This document shows positions 1-4,876 of a stretch of 5,028 nt of DNA, one piece after another; positions within the stretch are counted from its first letter, which is position 1; each line of letters opens with the position of its first letter. This stretch comes from Fusobacteriaceae bacterium (GTDB lineage Bacteria; Fusobacteriota; Fusobacteriia; Fusobacteriales; Fusobacteriaceae), in NCBI GenBank assembly GCA_030625925.1, contig DAOUPY010000152.1:1-5028 (forward strand), read 5' to 3'. The translations under genes were made by a program, and so were the position numbers. The notes beneath the pieces were generated by a model. It saw nothing but the letters and a program-made list of their open reading frames with translations, did not search any database and was not told where the DNA came from.

Positions 1-534
1 AATGAAGAACTGGAAAAGAAGATCATTATAGGAAAAAAATTAACTATCTTTATAGATGATATAGACAGGATGACCCAGAAAGAAGCTGTATTTTTCAGGG
101 CACTCAACGAATTTTGGATATTTTATATGGCGGGCTTGGTACCCTTCAAAGAACATATAAAAACTATCATATGGGGAAAAGAAAGGCTTATAATTCATGC
201 TATTACTAAAAAATACAGGAGAAAACTGGCCATGCACTGTATTGAAAAAACAGGCAGTACAGTCCCGTTGTCTGATCTGGTTATCCAAAGCAGGGGAATT
301 CCAGGAAGAGCGTGGGCAATAGCTCGTGGTGAAGCCATAAGATATGATGAAGACAGAGTTGAAGGGGAAGAAATAAATATAGCTCCTGTTTTGTTTTTAC
401 TCATAGCCGGTATTATGATCTTCAGATATATTGCCAGAGGATTGGGAGATAAAGATCTTTATCTCTTAGGAGGTCTCCTAATGGGAGTAGCATATTTTCT
501 CAGGTATTTTATCCGATTACTTACTAAAAAATAA
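1..534 (+). CDS. C-terminal part of an unrecognised protein with two membrane segments (5'-truncated)
   Basis: The reading frame is open from base 1, so the gene starts upstream. An internal ATG at 70 has no convincing ribosome binding site and is probably not the start. The visible 177 residues begin with a hydrophobic strand ending in acidic residues (LTIFIDDIDRM, bases 40-72), which superficially resembles a Walker B strand of a P-loop ATPase. Any Walker A motif would lie outside the window, and what follows does not look like a KAP-type NTPase to me. A basic middle part is followed by GRAWAIARGEAIRY (about bases 313-354) and two C-terminal hydrophobic segments (about 379-430 and 457-513), each ending in Arg/Lys, consistent with a tail anchored in the inner membrane. 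It lies 47 nt before the hydrolase gene on the same strand, so the two are probably co-transcribed. I do not recognise the family and assign no function. Confidence 0.7.
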   Translation, partial: NEELEKKIIIGKKLTIFIDDIDRMTQKEAVFFRALNEFWIFYMAGLVPFKEHIKTIIWGKERLIIHAITKKYRRKLAMHCIEKTGSTVPLSDLVIQSRGIPGRAWAIARGEAIRYDEDRVEGEEINIAPVLFLLIAGIMIFRYIARGLGDKDLYLLGGLLMGVAYFLRYFIRLLTKK

Positions 535-567
535 AATTAACAGAGTTTAGATCTTTTTTTAAAAAAA

Positions 568-573
568 AGGAGG
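568..573 (+). promoter_or_regulatory. Ribosome binding site that decides the hydrolase start
   Basis: AGGAGG lies 8 nt before GTG 582. It overlaps the alternative in-frame GTG at 573, which rules out the longer start. Confidence 0.85.
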
Positions 574-581
574 TGTTTACA

Positions 582-1475
582 GTGATAGCCCTTACTCACA
601 TTACCTTCGCAGTAGCCACTAGCCTTATGCTAGGAGCTGACTCTACCACAACTATAGCCTTGGTGGGAGCTGGTTCTCTCCTACCTGATATAGATCATCC
701 AAAGAGCACAGTTGGAAAGATACTCCTGCCGATTTCAATCTATATCAATAAAAAAGTAGGACATAGAACTTTAACCCACTCCTTACTTCTATGGGTGCCA
801 TTAAATTTAATAGGGCTGTATTTTTATAAGCCTTTATTTTTTATAACGATGGGGGCTATCTCCCATCTGGTTTTAGATTCCTGGAATGTTTCTGGGATCA
901 TGTTATTCAACCCATTTTCAGAGAAACTTTTTGTCCTGGCAGGCAGAAAGTATAGGATCAGGTCGGGATCCCGGCCTGAATTAATTTTAATAACTATCTT
1001 TCTTTTTATGAGCTTGGTAATGGGACATATCAATGAACTGGGAGGAGTCAGAATCATCATCCAAACAACCATGGCATCCTATAATATGGCATATGAAAAC
1101 TATCTTAAACAGGGTCTTAATATCTCCTATATTGAAGGTAAACTGAGATTTCCCAACGGGTATATAGAAAAAGGTCGATGGCTGGTTATAGGTAAAAATT
1201 CCAACTATATGGAGCTTACTATCTTAGACGAAAATACAGCCAAATTAATAAAGATATACCAAGACGCGGAATTTTTGAAAGCAGTATTGAAACCTACCGA
1301 AGACCAATGGGAAACTATAAAGGTTTCTGCTCCTATGAAATTAAAGAAAGGGACTGTATATTTTAAATCAGGGAAAAATTGGAGAAAAGCAGCCGCAGGA
1401 TCTACTGTTTATGGATATATAATTTATAGAGATTACATAGAATTAACAGAATTTGAAAAATCCTATGAATATTAA
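582..1475 (+). CDS. YdjM-family membrane-bound metal-dependent hydrolase with extra C-terminal domain
   Basis: The start is GTG at 582, preceded by AGGAGG (568-573) with 8 nt spacing. An in-frame GTG at 573 overlaps that Shine-Dalgarno sequence and is unlikely to be used. The product is 297 aa. The N-terminal ~120 residues carry the metal-ligand pattern of the YdjM/DUF457 family (PF04307): His6 in the first helix, LLPDIDHPKS (Asp36, Asp38, His39), GHRTLTHS (60-67) and SHLVLDSWN (94-102), set among hydrophobic helices. Another hydrophobic helix lies near 135-152 (LILITIFLFMSLVMG). Residues ~155-297 form a soluble, Lys/Tyr-rich, probably beta-rich region that I do not recognise. E. coli YdjM is known as a LexA-regulated inner-membrane protein; its substrate is not settled, and I see no obvious LexA box here. 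Hydrolase activity is inferred from the ligands alone. The family call is firm. Confidence 0.9.
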   Translation: MIALTHITFAVATSLMLGADSTTTIALVGAGSLLPDIDHPKSTVGKILLPISIYINKKVGHRTLTHSLLLWVPLNLIGLYFYKPLFFITMGAISHLVLDSWNVSGIMLFNPFSEKLFVLAGRKYRIRSGSRPELILITIFLFMSLVMGHINELGGVRIIIQTTMASYNMAYENYLKQGLNISYIEGKLRFPNGYIEKGRWLVIGKNSNYMELTILDENTAKLIKIYQDAEFLKAVLKPTEDQWETIKVSAPMKLKKGTVYFKSGKNWRKAAAGSTVYGYIIYRDYIELTEFEKSYEY

Positions 1476-1490
1476 ATAGGGGTGATAAAT

Positions 1491-1676
1491 ATGGAATATA
1501 CAGCAAATTTAAAGGTGGATATAAAAGAAGTAAAAATAATTAGGGCATTGTTGGAGGTTGAGATTAGTAATAATAAGCTTCAAATTGATTCCCTTAATAT
1601 CCTTGAATATAATGAATTATTGAAAAAGATACAACTAGGAGAGATTAACATTTTGGAGGATTTATTAGAAAGGTAA
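1491..1676 (+). CDS. Hypothetical protein, 61 aa, acidic and helical
   Basis: A small ORF begins 15 nt after the hydrolase stop. The best start is ATG 1491, preceded by AGGGGTGAT (1478-1486). An in-frame GTG at 1482 lies inside that Shine-Dalgarno sequence and is less likely. The product starts MEYTANLKVDIKEVK and is rich in Glu, Lys, Leu and Ile. It contains a run with helical character (ALLEVEISNNKLQIDSLNIL) and ends EDLLER. There are no cysteines, no membrane segment and no motif I recognise. Its tight placement behind the hydrolase suggests co-transcription, and a long hairpin follows its stop codon. It is called a gene on RBS, spacing and codon use; function unknown. Confidence 0.6.
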   Translation: MEYTANLKVDIKEVKIIRALLEVEISNNKLQIDSLNILEYNELLKKIQLGEINILEDLLER

Positions 1677-1681
1677 ATAAA

Positions 1682-1735
1682 AATAAGACCCCTTTAACCA
1701 TTATAAAAACTAATGATTAAGGAGGTCTATTTATT
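1682..1735. terminator. Long imperfect hairpin between convergent genes, probable bidirectional terminator
   Basis: The left arm AGACCCCTTTAA (1686-1697) plus CATTA (1699-1703) pairs with TAATG (1711-1715) plus TTAAGGAGGTCT (1717-1728), leaving a 7-nt loop. There is one C/A mismatch, one T/G wobble and one opposed unpaired base. AT-rich flanks extend the pairing outward. On the - strand the stem is followed by a T-rich tract (TTATTTTTATTT), good for ending the restriction operon. On the + strand the tail (ATTTATTAGGTTTT) is weaker. It sits between the stop codons of the convergent genes ending at 1676 and 1766. Confidence 0.7.
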
Positions 1736-1765
1736 AGGTTTTAAATATCAAAATTTTAAATTACT

Positions 1766-2635
1766 TTATACAAGAATCCCTTTTGATAGCCCTTCTGAAA
1801 TACTTCCTTCCCAATCTTTAGTTAAATGGTTTCGAACATAGTTAAACAAATGTTCAACAACATCTAAATAAATTGGATTTTTTATGTAATCTTCAGAATA
1901 TCTAAATTCTCTATCTGTATTTTTTTGCTTTCTTAAAACATAAATTTGATCAACTTTATATTTTTTTAAATTAATAGATTCTGTTAATTTAAGCCACTCA
2001 GCAACAACTATATAAATTCCATTAGGATTTATAACTTTAAGTTGATTCGCTGCATTTGAAGCTCCTTCGAGCATAGTTTTGTCTAGATAAGTTTTACATT
2101 CGATAGCCACAGCCGGAACTTGAAAACTCTCTTTTTCTTTTTCAGTTTCTCCTCTGCAAATAAAATTTGCTTCTATATCAACACCAATAACAAAATCATG
2201 ATCTTTTTTTTCAGTGAAAACATTAGGAGTTTTTATCATCTCTTTATAATTATTAGCTCTAAAGAAAAAGTCTTTAACTACGTGAGATTTACCTATTAAA
2301 GCGTTTTCAGAAAACTCCTGAACTAAATCTTTAAACAAATAATACATGAATTCTTCAATAATACTTGAATGCAAATTAGACCTAGAATCAAATTGTTCAG
2401 CATATATTTGTAGGTCAACAAAATTTTTGTATTCTTCTAATAATTCTACTCTTTTATTTAAAATTGTAGTATCATTAGCTTCAACTGTTGATTTTGGACC
2501 TATTAACTCTTCATTTTGTTTTTTCCACTCTTTATATTTTTCATCAATTTCTGTAAGATATTTTTTACTTAATGCATCTTGATATTTAGTTTTATGCTCT
2601 TTTTTTTGTTTTAAATTATTCCCGTGAACATACAT
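1766..2635 (-). CDS. Type II restriction endonuclease, PD-(D/E)XK fold, Bpu10I/DdeI-like
   Basis: This 289-aa protein is the cleavage half of the restriction-modification pair, cutting DNA not modified by the adjacent methyltransferase. Residues 1-75 are highly charged helices. SSIIEEFMYYLFKDL (90-104) matches the acidic helix that often precedes the catalytic core in these nucleases. The core candidate is Asp147 or Asp153 (KDHDFVIGVDI) followed by the strand AVAIECK with Glu179-Cys180-Lys181, a normal PD...ExK arrangement. YIVVAEW (208-214) is a later core strand. The text around IECKTYLDKTML resembles the Bpu10I restriction endonuclease family (PF09549) as I remember it. Bpu10I cuts CCTNAGC and its relative DdeI cuts CTNAG, so a CTNAG-containing site is a guess only. 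The start codon lies 3 nt after the methyltransferase stop, with GGAGG inside that gene's last codons. Nuclease call firm; subfamily moderate. Confidence 0.82.
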   Translation of the reverse strand: MYVHGNNLKQKKEHKTKYQDALSKKYLTEIDEKYKEWKKQNEELIGPKSTVEANDTTILNKRVELLEEYKNFVDLQIYAEQFDSRSNLHSSIIEEFMYYLFKDLVQEFSENALIGKSHVVKDFFFRANNYKEMIKTPNVFTEKKDHDFVIGVDIEANFICRGETEKEKESFQVPAVAIECKTYLDKTMLEGASNAANQLKVINPNGIYIVVAEWLKLTESINLKKYKVDQIYVLRKQKNTDREFRYSEDYIKNPIYLDVVEHLFNYVRNHLTKDWEGSISEGLSKGILV

Positions 2636-2638
2636 ATT

Positions 2639-3802
2639 TTAATCCTCCAAGTAGTGTTTTATCAAATTAAGAGCTATTTCTTTAGCTAGTAGTGGCGGGA
2701 CAGCATTTCCTATTTGATTATACTGACATAAATAAGCTTCCCCTTCTCTTCCTTCTCTTTTTAATAGACTTTTGCTTACAACGGTTGGTTTCCCATAAAA
2801 CTTATAATTATCTGGGAAAGTTTGGATTCTCGCGCCTTCTCTCGCTGTAAAGTTTCTATCTTTAAATGGATGAACAAAATTTGCATAGAATGAAGCTGCA
2901 ATAGTATGGCAAGGTTTATCTGGATGCATCCTTCTATTATTTTGATCATATATATTTTCAGATATTTTCCCTTTATTTCCTCTTTGGTAAGGTTTTAATT
3001 CATCTGGGACATCTTTTGTTGACTCTCCCCAGTTCATAACTTTAAATCTTTCAACCATTCTTTTTGTATGCTTCATAGCTTTATGATTTAAAACTATAGT
3101 GCTTTCTTTTCTCATTTTTGATTGAAATTCATTCTGAGAATCTTTAGTATATTCGAGTTCTTCTGCTCCCTCTCTTGCTTCAATTTCAGGAAGATCAGAG
3201 ATAGCATCCCATAAATTAATATATTTTTCTTCTGTATATTTTTCTTCTGGAAAAAACTTTTCTAACTTTTTTAAAGTTCCTATTACGAATAAACGTTTCC
3301 TTATCTGAGGTACTCCATATTTTACAGCTTCGAGTATTTTAGATTCAACCTCATATCCTAATGCTTTAAGTTCATTTTCTATAATGTCTATAACTTTTTC
3401 CCCATTTGCTGTTTTAGCTTTTATTAAATTAGGCACATTTTCCATGACTACAACTTTAGGTTTTAGAACTTTTACAGCTCTAAGAAATTCTATGAATAAA
3501 GAATTTCTGGGATCTTTAGAATCTCCAGAATTTTTATTAGCTATTGAAAAACCTTGACAAGGAGGTCCTCCAATAATAACATCCGGACTTCCAAAACTTT
3601 CAACAAGCACTTCATTTGAGACTTCTTTTATATCATCCATTATAACTTTCATATCTTTATGATTATTCATAAGGGTTTCAGCAGCCCACTTATCTTTTTC
3701 AATTCCACCAATGATTTTCATCCCAGCCATTTCAAAACCTGAGCTAAAACCTCCTGCTCCTGCAAATAAATCAACTACAGTTTTTAAATTATTTTTCTTC
3801 AT
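2639..3802 (-). CDS. DNA (cytosine-5)-methyltransferase of a type II restriction-modification system
   Basis: This 387-aa enzyme transfers a methyl group from S-adenosylmethionine to C5 of a target cytosine. All key motifs are present in order: motif I VDLFAGAGGFSSGFEMAG (10-27); motif IV GGPPCQGFS with catalytic Cys82; motif VI ENV (121-123); motif VIII QIRKR (166-170); a variable target-recognition region (~176-318); motif IX REGARIQTFPD (321-331); motif X YNQIGNAVPP (361-370). It looks intact and of ordinary length. Motif I begins almost at the N-terminus, so it lacks the extra N-terminal DNA-binding domain that lets some C5 methyltransferases act as repressors. GGAG (3809-3812) lies 6 nt before the ATG. 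It is the first gene of the operon, with the endonuclease 3 nt downstream. The target sequence cannot be read from the protein; a CTNAG-type site is inferred from the partner only. Confidence 0.96.
   Translation of the reverse strand: MKKNNLKTVVDLFAGAGGFSSGFEMAGMKIIGGIEKDKWAAETLMNNHKDMKVIMDDIKEVSNEVLVESFGSPDVIIGGPPCQGFSIANKNSGDSKDPRNSLFIEFLRAVKVLKPKVVVMENVPNLIKAKTANGEKVIDIIENELKALGYEVESKILEAVKYGVPQIRKRLFVIGTLKKLEKFFPEEKYTEEKYINLWDAISDLPEIEAREGAEELEYTKDSQNEFQSKMRKESTIVLNHKAMKHTKRMVERFKVMNWGESTKDVPDELKPYQRGNKGKISENIYDQNNRRMHPDKPCHTIAASFYANFVHPFKDRNFTAREGARIQTFPDNYKFYGKPTVVSKSLLKREGREGEAYLCQYNQIGNAVPPLLAKEIALNLIKHYLED
2642..2648 (-). promoter_or_regulatory. Ribosome binding site of the endonuclease, embedded in the methyltransferase end
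   Basis: GGAGGAT read on the - strand covers the codons for the last Glu-Asp of the methyltransferase, 8 nt from the endonuclease ATG. Endonuclease translation is therefore likely coupled to methyltransferase translation, so that protection is made first. Confidence 0.75.
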
Positions 3803-3836
3803 TTATCACTCCATTACTATATATTTAATAAAATAA

Positions 3837-3845
3837 ATTATACCA
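3837..3845 (-). promoter_or_regulatory. Extended -10 promoter of the restriction-modification operon
   Basis: Read on the - strand this is TGGTATAAT, a consensus -10 hexamer with the TGn extension. No good -35 box is visible; the position where it would lie is occupied by the palindrome at 3857-3871. The predicted transcription start near 3830 gives a leader of about 27 nt to the methyltransferase ATG. Confidence 0.7.
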
Positions 3846-3856
3846 TAATTAAAAAT

Positions 3857-3871
3857 AAATTAGACTAATTT
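3857..3871. promoter_or_regulatory. Perfect 7-1-7 palindrome in the -35 region, candidate operator
   Basis: AAATTAGACTAATTT is a perfect inverted repeat around a single central base. Its centre lies about 24 bp upstream of the centre of the -10 box, so a bound protein would cover the -35 region of the restriction-modification promoter. No C-protein gene lies in the window and the methyltransferase lacks an extra DNA-binding domain, so the binding protein is unknown. AT-rich DNA makes such palindromes somewhat likely by chance. Confidence 0.45.
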
Positions 3872-3980
3872 TTTAGGTGTATAGAAATTAACCTCACTTA
3901 TACTTATATATAAACATAATCATTAAGCGAGATAAAGGTTTGAAATAGAAAATAAAATTATTGGCAATAACCAAACTAAA

Positions 3981-3986
3981 TATAAT
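3981..3986 (+). promoter_or_regulatory. Possible -10 box of a + strand non-coding transcript
   Basis: TATAAT matches the consensus exactly, but the hexamer 17 bp upstream (TTATTG) is poor. TTGGCA lies upstream with only 14 bp spacing. The small palindrome TTATTGGCAATAA (3958-3970) covers that -35 position. If used, the RNA would start near 3993, include the nested hairpin element and end at the 4216-4249 terminator, about 250 nt. Perfect hexamers are common by chance in such AT-rich DNA. Confidence 0.25.
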
Positions 3987-4017
3987 AGTCATTAAATTGC
4001 ATTTTAAATAATCATTT

Positions 4018-4100
4018 TTACTGGTATCATTGGGATTAAAAAGGAGAATCCTTTTTCAATCCATCACGGACAGTCTGAATCCCAATAAAAATAACAGTAA
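4018..4100. other. Nested inverted-repeat element, candidate structured RNA or small mobile-element relic
   Basis: Three sets of complementary arms are nested. The outer pair is TTACTG (4018-4023) with CAGTAA (4095-4100). The middle pair is ATTGGGATT (4029-4037) with AATCCCAAT (4078-4086). The inner pair is AAAAAGGA (4038-4045) with TCCTTTTT (4049-4056), closed by a GAA loop. GGATT (4033-4037) can pair instead with AATCC (4058-4062), extending the inner hairpin with one bulged C and breaking the middle stem, so two exclusive folds exist. Bases 4063-4077 are a less AT-rich unpaired stretch. No protein gene overlaps it. It could be an RNA on either strand, a switch-like leader, or an imperfect palindromic DNA element. 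Confidence 0.5.
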
Positions 4101-4117
4101 CACAAACAAAAATCTAT

Positions 4118-4126
4118 ATAATACCA
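4118..4126 (-). promoter_or_regulatory. Possible extended -10 box reading leftward into the nested element
   Basis: On the - strand this reads TGGTATTAT, five of six -10 consensus bases with the TGn extension, the same layout as the restriction promoter at 3837-3845. No good -35 is visible. A start near 4111 would put the nested inverted repeat at the very 5' end of an RNA heading toward the methyltransferase gene. Confidence 0.3.
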
Positions 4127-4215
4127 AATAAATGTACAGAAAATTATTTGTTGATTCCTTAATTTTTTATATTCTATTTAAAATAACTATTTTGTAACTT
4201 TCAGAAATGAAGTCA

Positions 4216-4249
4216 ATAAAAATAAGGGCTTGTAAGCCCTTATTTTTAT
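4216..4249. terminator. Perfect 16-bp hairpin, bidirectional rho-independent terminator
   Basis: ATAAAAATAAGGGCTT (4216-4231) is perfectly complementary to AAGCCCTTATTTTTAT (4234-4249) around a 2-nt centre. The GC core GGGCTT/AAGCCC is flanked by A-rich and T-rich arms, giving a U-tract in either direction. On the - strand it lies 77 nt after the stop of the cysteine-rich ORF and would end the DUF3892 transcript. On the + strand no protein gene precedes it, so there it could only end a non-coding RNA. Confidence 0.85.
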
Positions 4250-4325
4250 ACTGTCTATTTTTTTAGTCTATTTTTATTTTTTGTTTGCGAATTTGTTCTA
4301 TATTTGTCCGCGTTAATTGTTAAAT

Positions 4326-4484
4326 TTAGCTAGTATGACACTCTCTAGAACAAAAATAACACCCATTCGATTTTGAAAACATTTCTTTGGCTTTTTTCAC
4401 TGCATCTTTACAAGAATCAAAATAGCCAAGATATTCTCTATTTTCTGAAAGAGGTAAATATCGACATTCTCCTGTATGAACCTC
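4326..4484 (-). pseudogene. Small cysteine-rich (CxxC...CH) ORF with no usable start codon
   Basis: Read leftward from the GTT codon at 4481, the frame gives 51 protein-like residues beginning VHTGECRYLPLSENR and ending GCYFCSRECHTS. It carries six Cys (6, 24, 41, 44, 48 plus His49 as a further possible ligand; counted Cys are five), in a CxxC-xxx-CH arrangement typical of a small zinc-binding module, loosely like the Ada metal-binding domain. An AGGAGG lies at 4481-4486, 7 nt after the DUF3892 stop, but a TAG (4485-4487) precedes the frame and there is no ATG, GTG or TTG before residue 28. The only nearby ATG (4465-4467) is in another frame and stops after nine codons. The simplest reading is a small deletion that removed the start codon. 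Base error or non-canonical initiation are alternatives. Confidence 0.5.
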
Positions 4485-4492
4485 CTAATACC

Positions 4493-4702
4493 TTATTTGT
4501 TAATGTTGTTATCAGAGCTATTGTCTGGATTAGCTCTTACATATTTTTCTCCATTTATTTCATAAATTGAATGATTAGGATGTTTTCCGTTTTCAACTTC
4601 TTTTACAAGCGTTTCTCTAGAAACTTCTCCTCTGCCTTGAATTGTATAGCTATCGTTTTCTCCATTTTCTCCGTCATGATTCCCACGAATTTTTTTTGCC
4701 AT
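4493..4702 (-). CDS. DUF3892-type small protein, 69 aa
   Basis: The product begins MAKKIRGNHDGENGEND and continues through SYTIQGRGEVSRETLVKEVE to a C-terminal GEKYVRANPDNSSDNNINK. The layout of a short basic start, a turn-rich segment, a helix that begins at a Ser/Thr (VSRETLVKEVENGKH), then Tyr-xx-Asn-Gly-xx-Tyr-(V/L)-Arg and an Asn-rich end matches my memory of the DUF3892 family (PF13031), whose function is unknown. There is no signal peptide, membrane segment or cysteine. ATG 4702 is preceded by AGGAG (4713-4717). It is the first gene of a - strand unit, with the cysteine-rich ORF after it and a terminator at 4216-4249. It faces away from the AbiEi-like gene across a shared palindrome. 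A role in defence is suggested only by position. Confidence 0.7.
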   Translation of the reverse strand: MAKKIRGNHDGENGENDSYTIQGRGEVSRETLVKEVENGKHPNHSIYEINGEKYVRANPDNSSDNNINK

Positions 4703-4780
4703 CTATTATCATCTCCTAATTATATTAAAATAAACAGTACAACTATCTATTACTCTATTTTTATTAAGAAGTAAATAAAA

Positions 4781-4809
4781 AATACATATTAACAACATCA
4801 AAAAGTCAA
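4781..4809 (-). promoter_or_regulatory. Probable promoter of the DUF3892 gene
   Basis: On the - strand TTGACT (4804-4809) is followed after 17 bp by TGTATT (4781-4786), a weak -10 with four of six consensus bases. The start would lie near 4774, giving a leader of about 70 nt. The -35 box is inside the left arm of the palindrome. A consensus TATAAT closer to the gene (4721-4726 region) is too near the RBS to be useful. Confidence 0.4.
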
Positions 4810-4838
4810 GTTTTTAGCGTTAAAAACTTGACTTTTTG
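4799..4838. promoter_or_regulatory. Perfect 18-bp inverted repeat, candidate shared operator of divergent promoters
   Basis: CAAAAAGTCAAGTTTTTA (4799-4816) is exactly complementary to the arm at 4821-4838, with GCGT between. Both neighbouring genes point away from it, so it is not needed as a terminator for either, although as RNA it would form a terminator-like hairpin. Each arm contains TTGACT positioned as the -35 box for the gene on its side. AbiEi antitoxins are known to repress their own promoter by binding inverted repeats, which fits the gene at 4877. Confidence 0.6.
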
Positions 4839-4856
4839 TGTTTATTCAACTAAAAT
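4828..4856 (+). promoter_or_regulatory. Promoter of the AbiEi-like gene
   Basis: TTGACT (4828-4833), 17 bp, then TAAAAT (4851-4856): five of six bases match in each box with ideal spacing. The start would fall near 4863, at the AAGGAGGTG ribosome binding site (4862-4870 region), so the leader is very short. The -35 is within the right arm of the 4799-4838 inverted repeat. Confidence 0.6.
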
Positions 4857-4876
4857 TAATTAAGGAGGTGAGCTTT

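Larger units (their letters stand above)
3803..4325. other. Non-coding region of about 520 bp between the restriction and DUF3892 operons
   Basis: Stop codons are dense in all frames and I find no credible protein gene. The region holds the restriction-operon promoter and palindrome, a second small palindrome TTATTGGCAATAA (3958-3970), a TATAAT box on the + strand (3981-3986), a nested inverted-repeat element (4018-4100), an extended -10-like box on the - strand (4118-4126) and a perfect hairpin terminator (4216-4249). I see no clear feature in 3872-3957, 4127-4215 or 4250-4325. Confidence 0.7.

Noticed and set aside
195..404. - strand ORF of 69 codons
   Set aside because: Antisense shadow of the partial membrane protein, with no RBS and no protein-like motif.
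573..581. Longer GTG start for the hydrolase
   Set aside because: The GTG at 573 is part of the AGGAGGTG ribosome binding site; GTG 582 has ideal spacing from it.
824..1072. - strand ORF of 82 codons
   Set aside because: Antisense to the conserved core of the hydrolase, which has far better motif support.
1482..1490. Longer GTG start for the 61-aa protein
   Set aside because: This GTG lies inside the AGGGGTGAT ribosome binding sequence; ATG 1491 has suitable spacing.
2346..2582. + strand ORF of 78 codons
   Set aside because: Antisense to the endonuclease gene; Ser/Phe-rich low-complexity translation, as expected of a shadow frame.
3958..3970. Palindrome TTATTGGCAATAA as a regulator site
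   Set aside because: Only 6-bp arms in very AT-rich DNA and not clearly tied to a promoter with a good -35, so it is not listed as its own feature.
4018..4100. CRISPR repeat or array
   Set aside because: There is no regular repeat-spacer spacing and no second copy of the unit in the window; the symmetry is inverted, not direct.
4326..4467. Programmed +1 frameshift at AAA-TAG rescuing the ATG at 4465-4467 into the cysteine-rich frame
   Set aside because: It would replace the first 15 protein-like residues (VHTGECRYL...) with an unrelated peptide; loss of the start codon is simpler.
4373..4774. Two + strand ORFs (4373-4570 and 4571-4774)
   Set aside because: Both are antisense to the DUF3892 gene and the cysteine-rich frame, have Phe/Ile-rich translations and lack ribosome binding sites.
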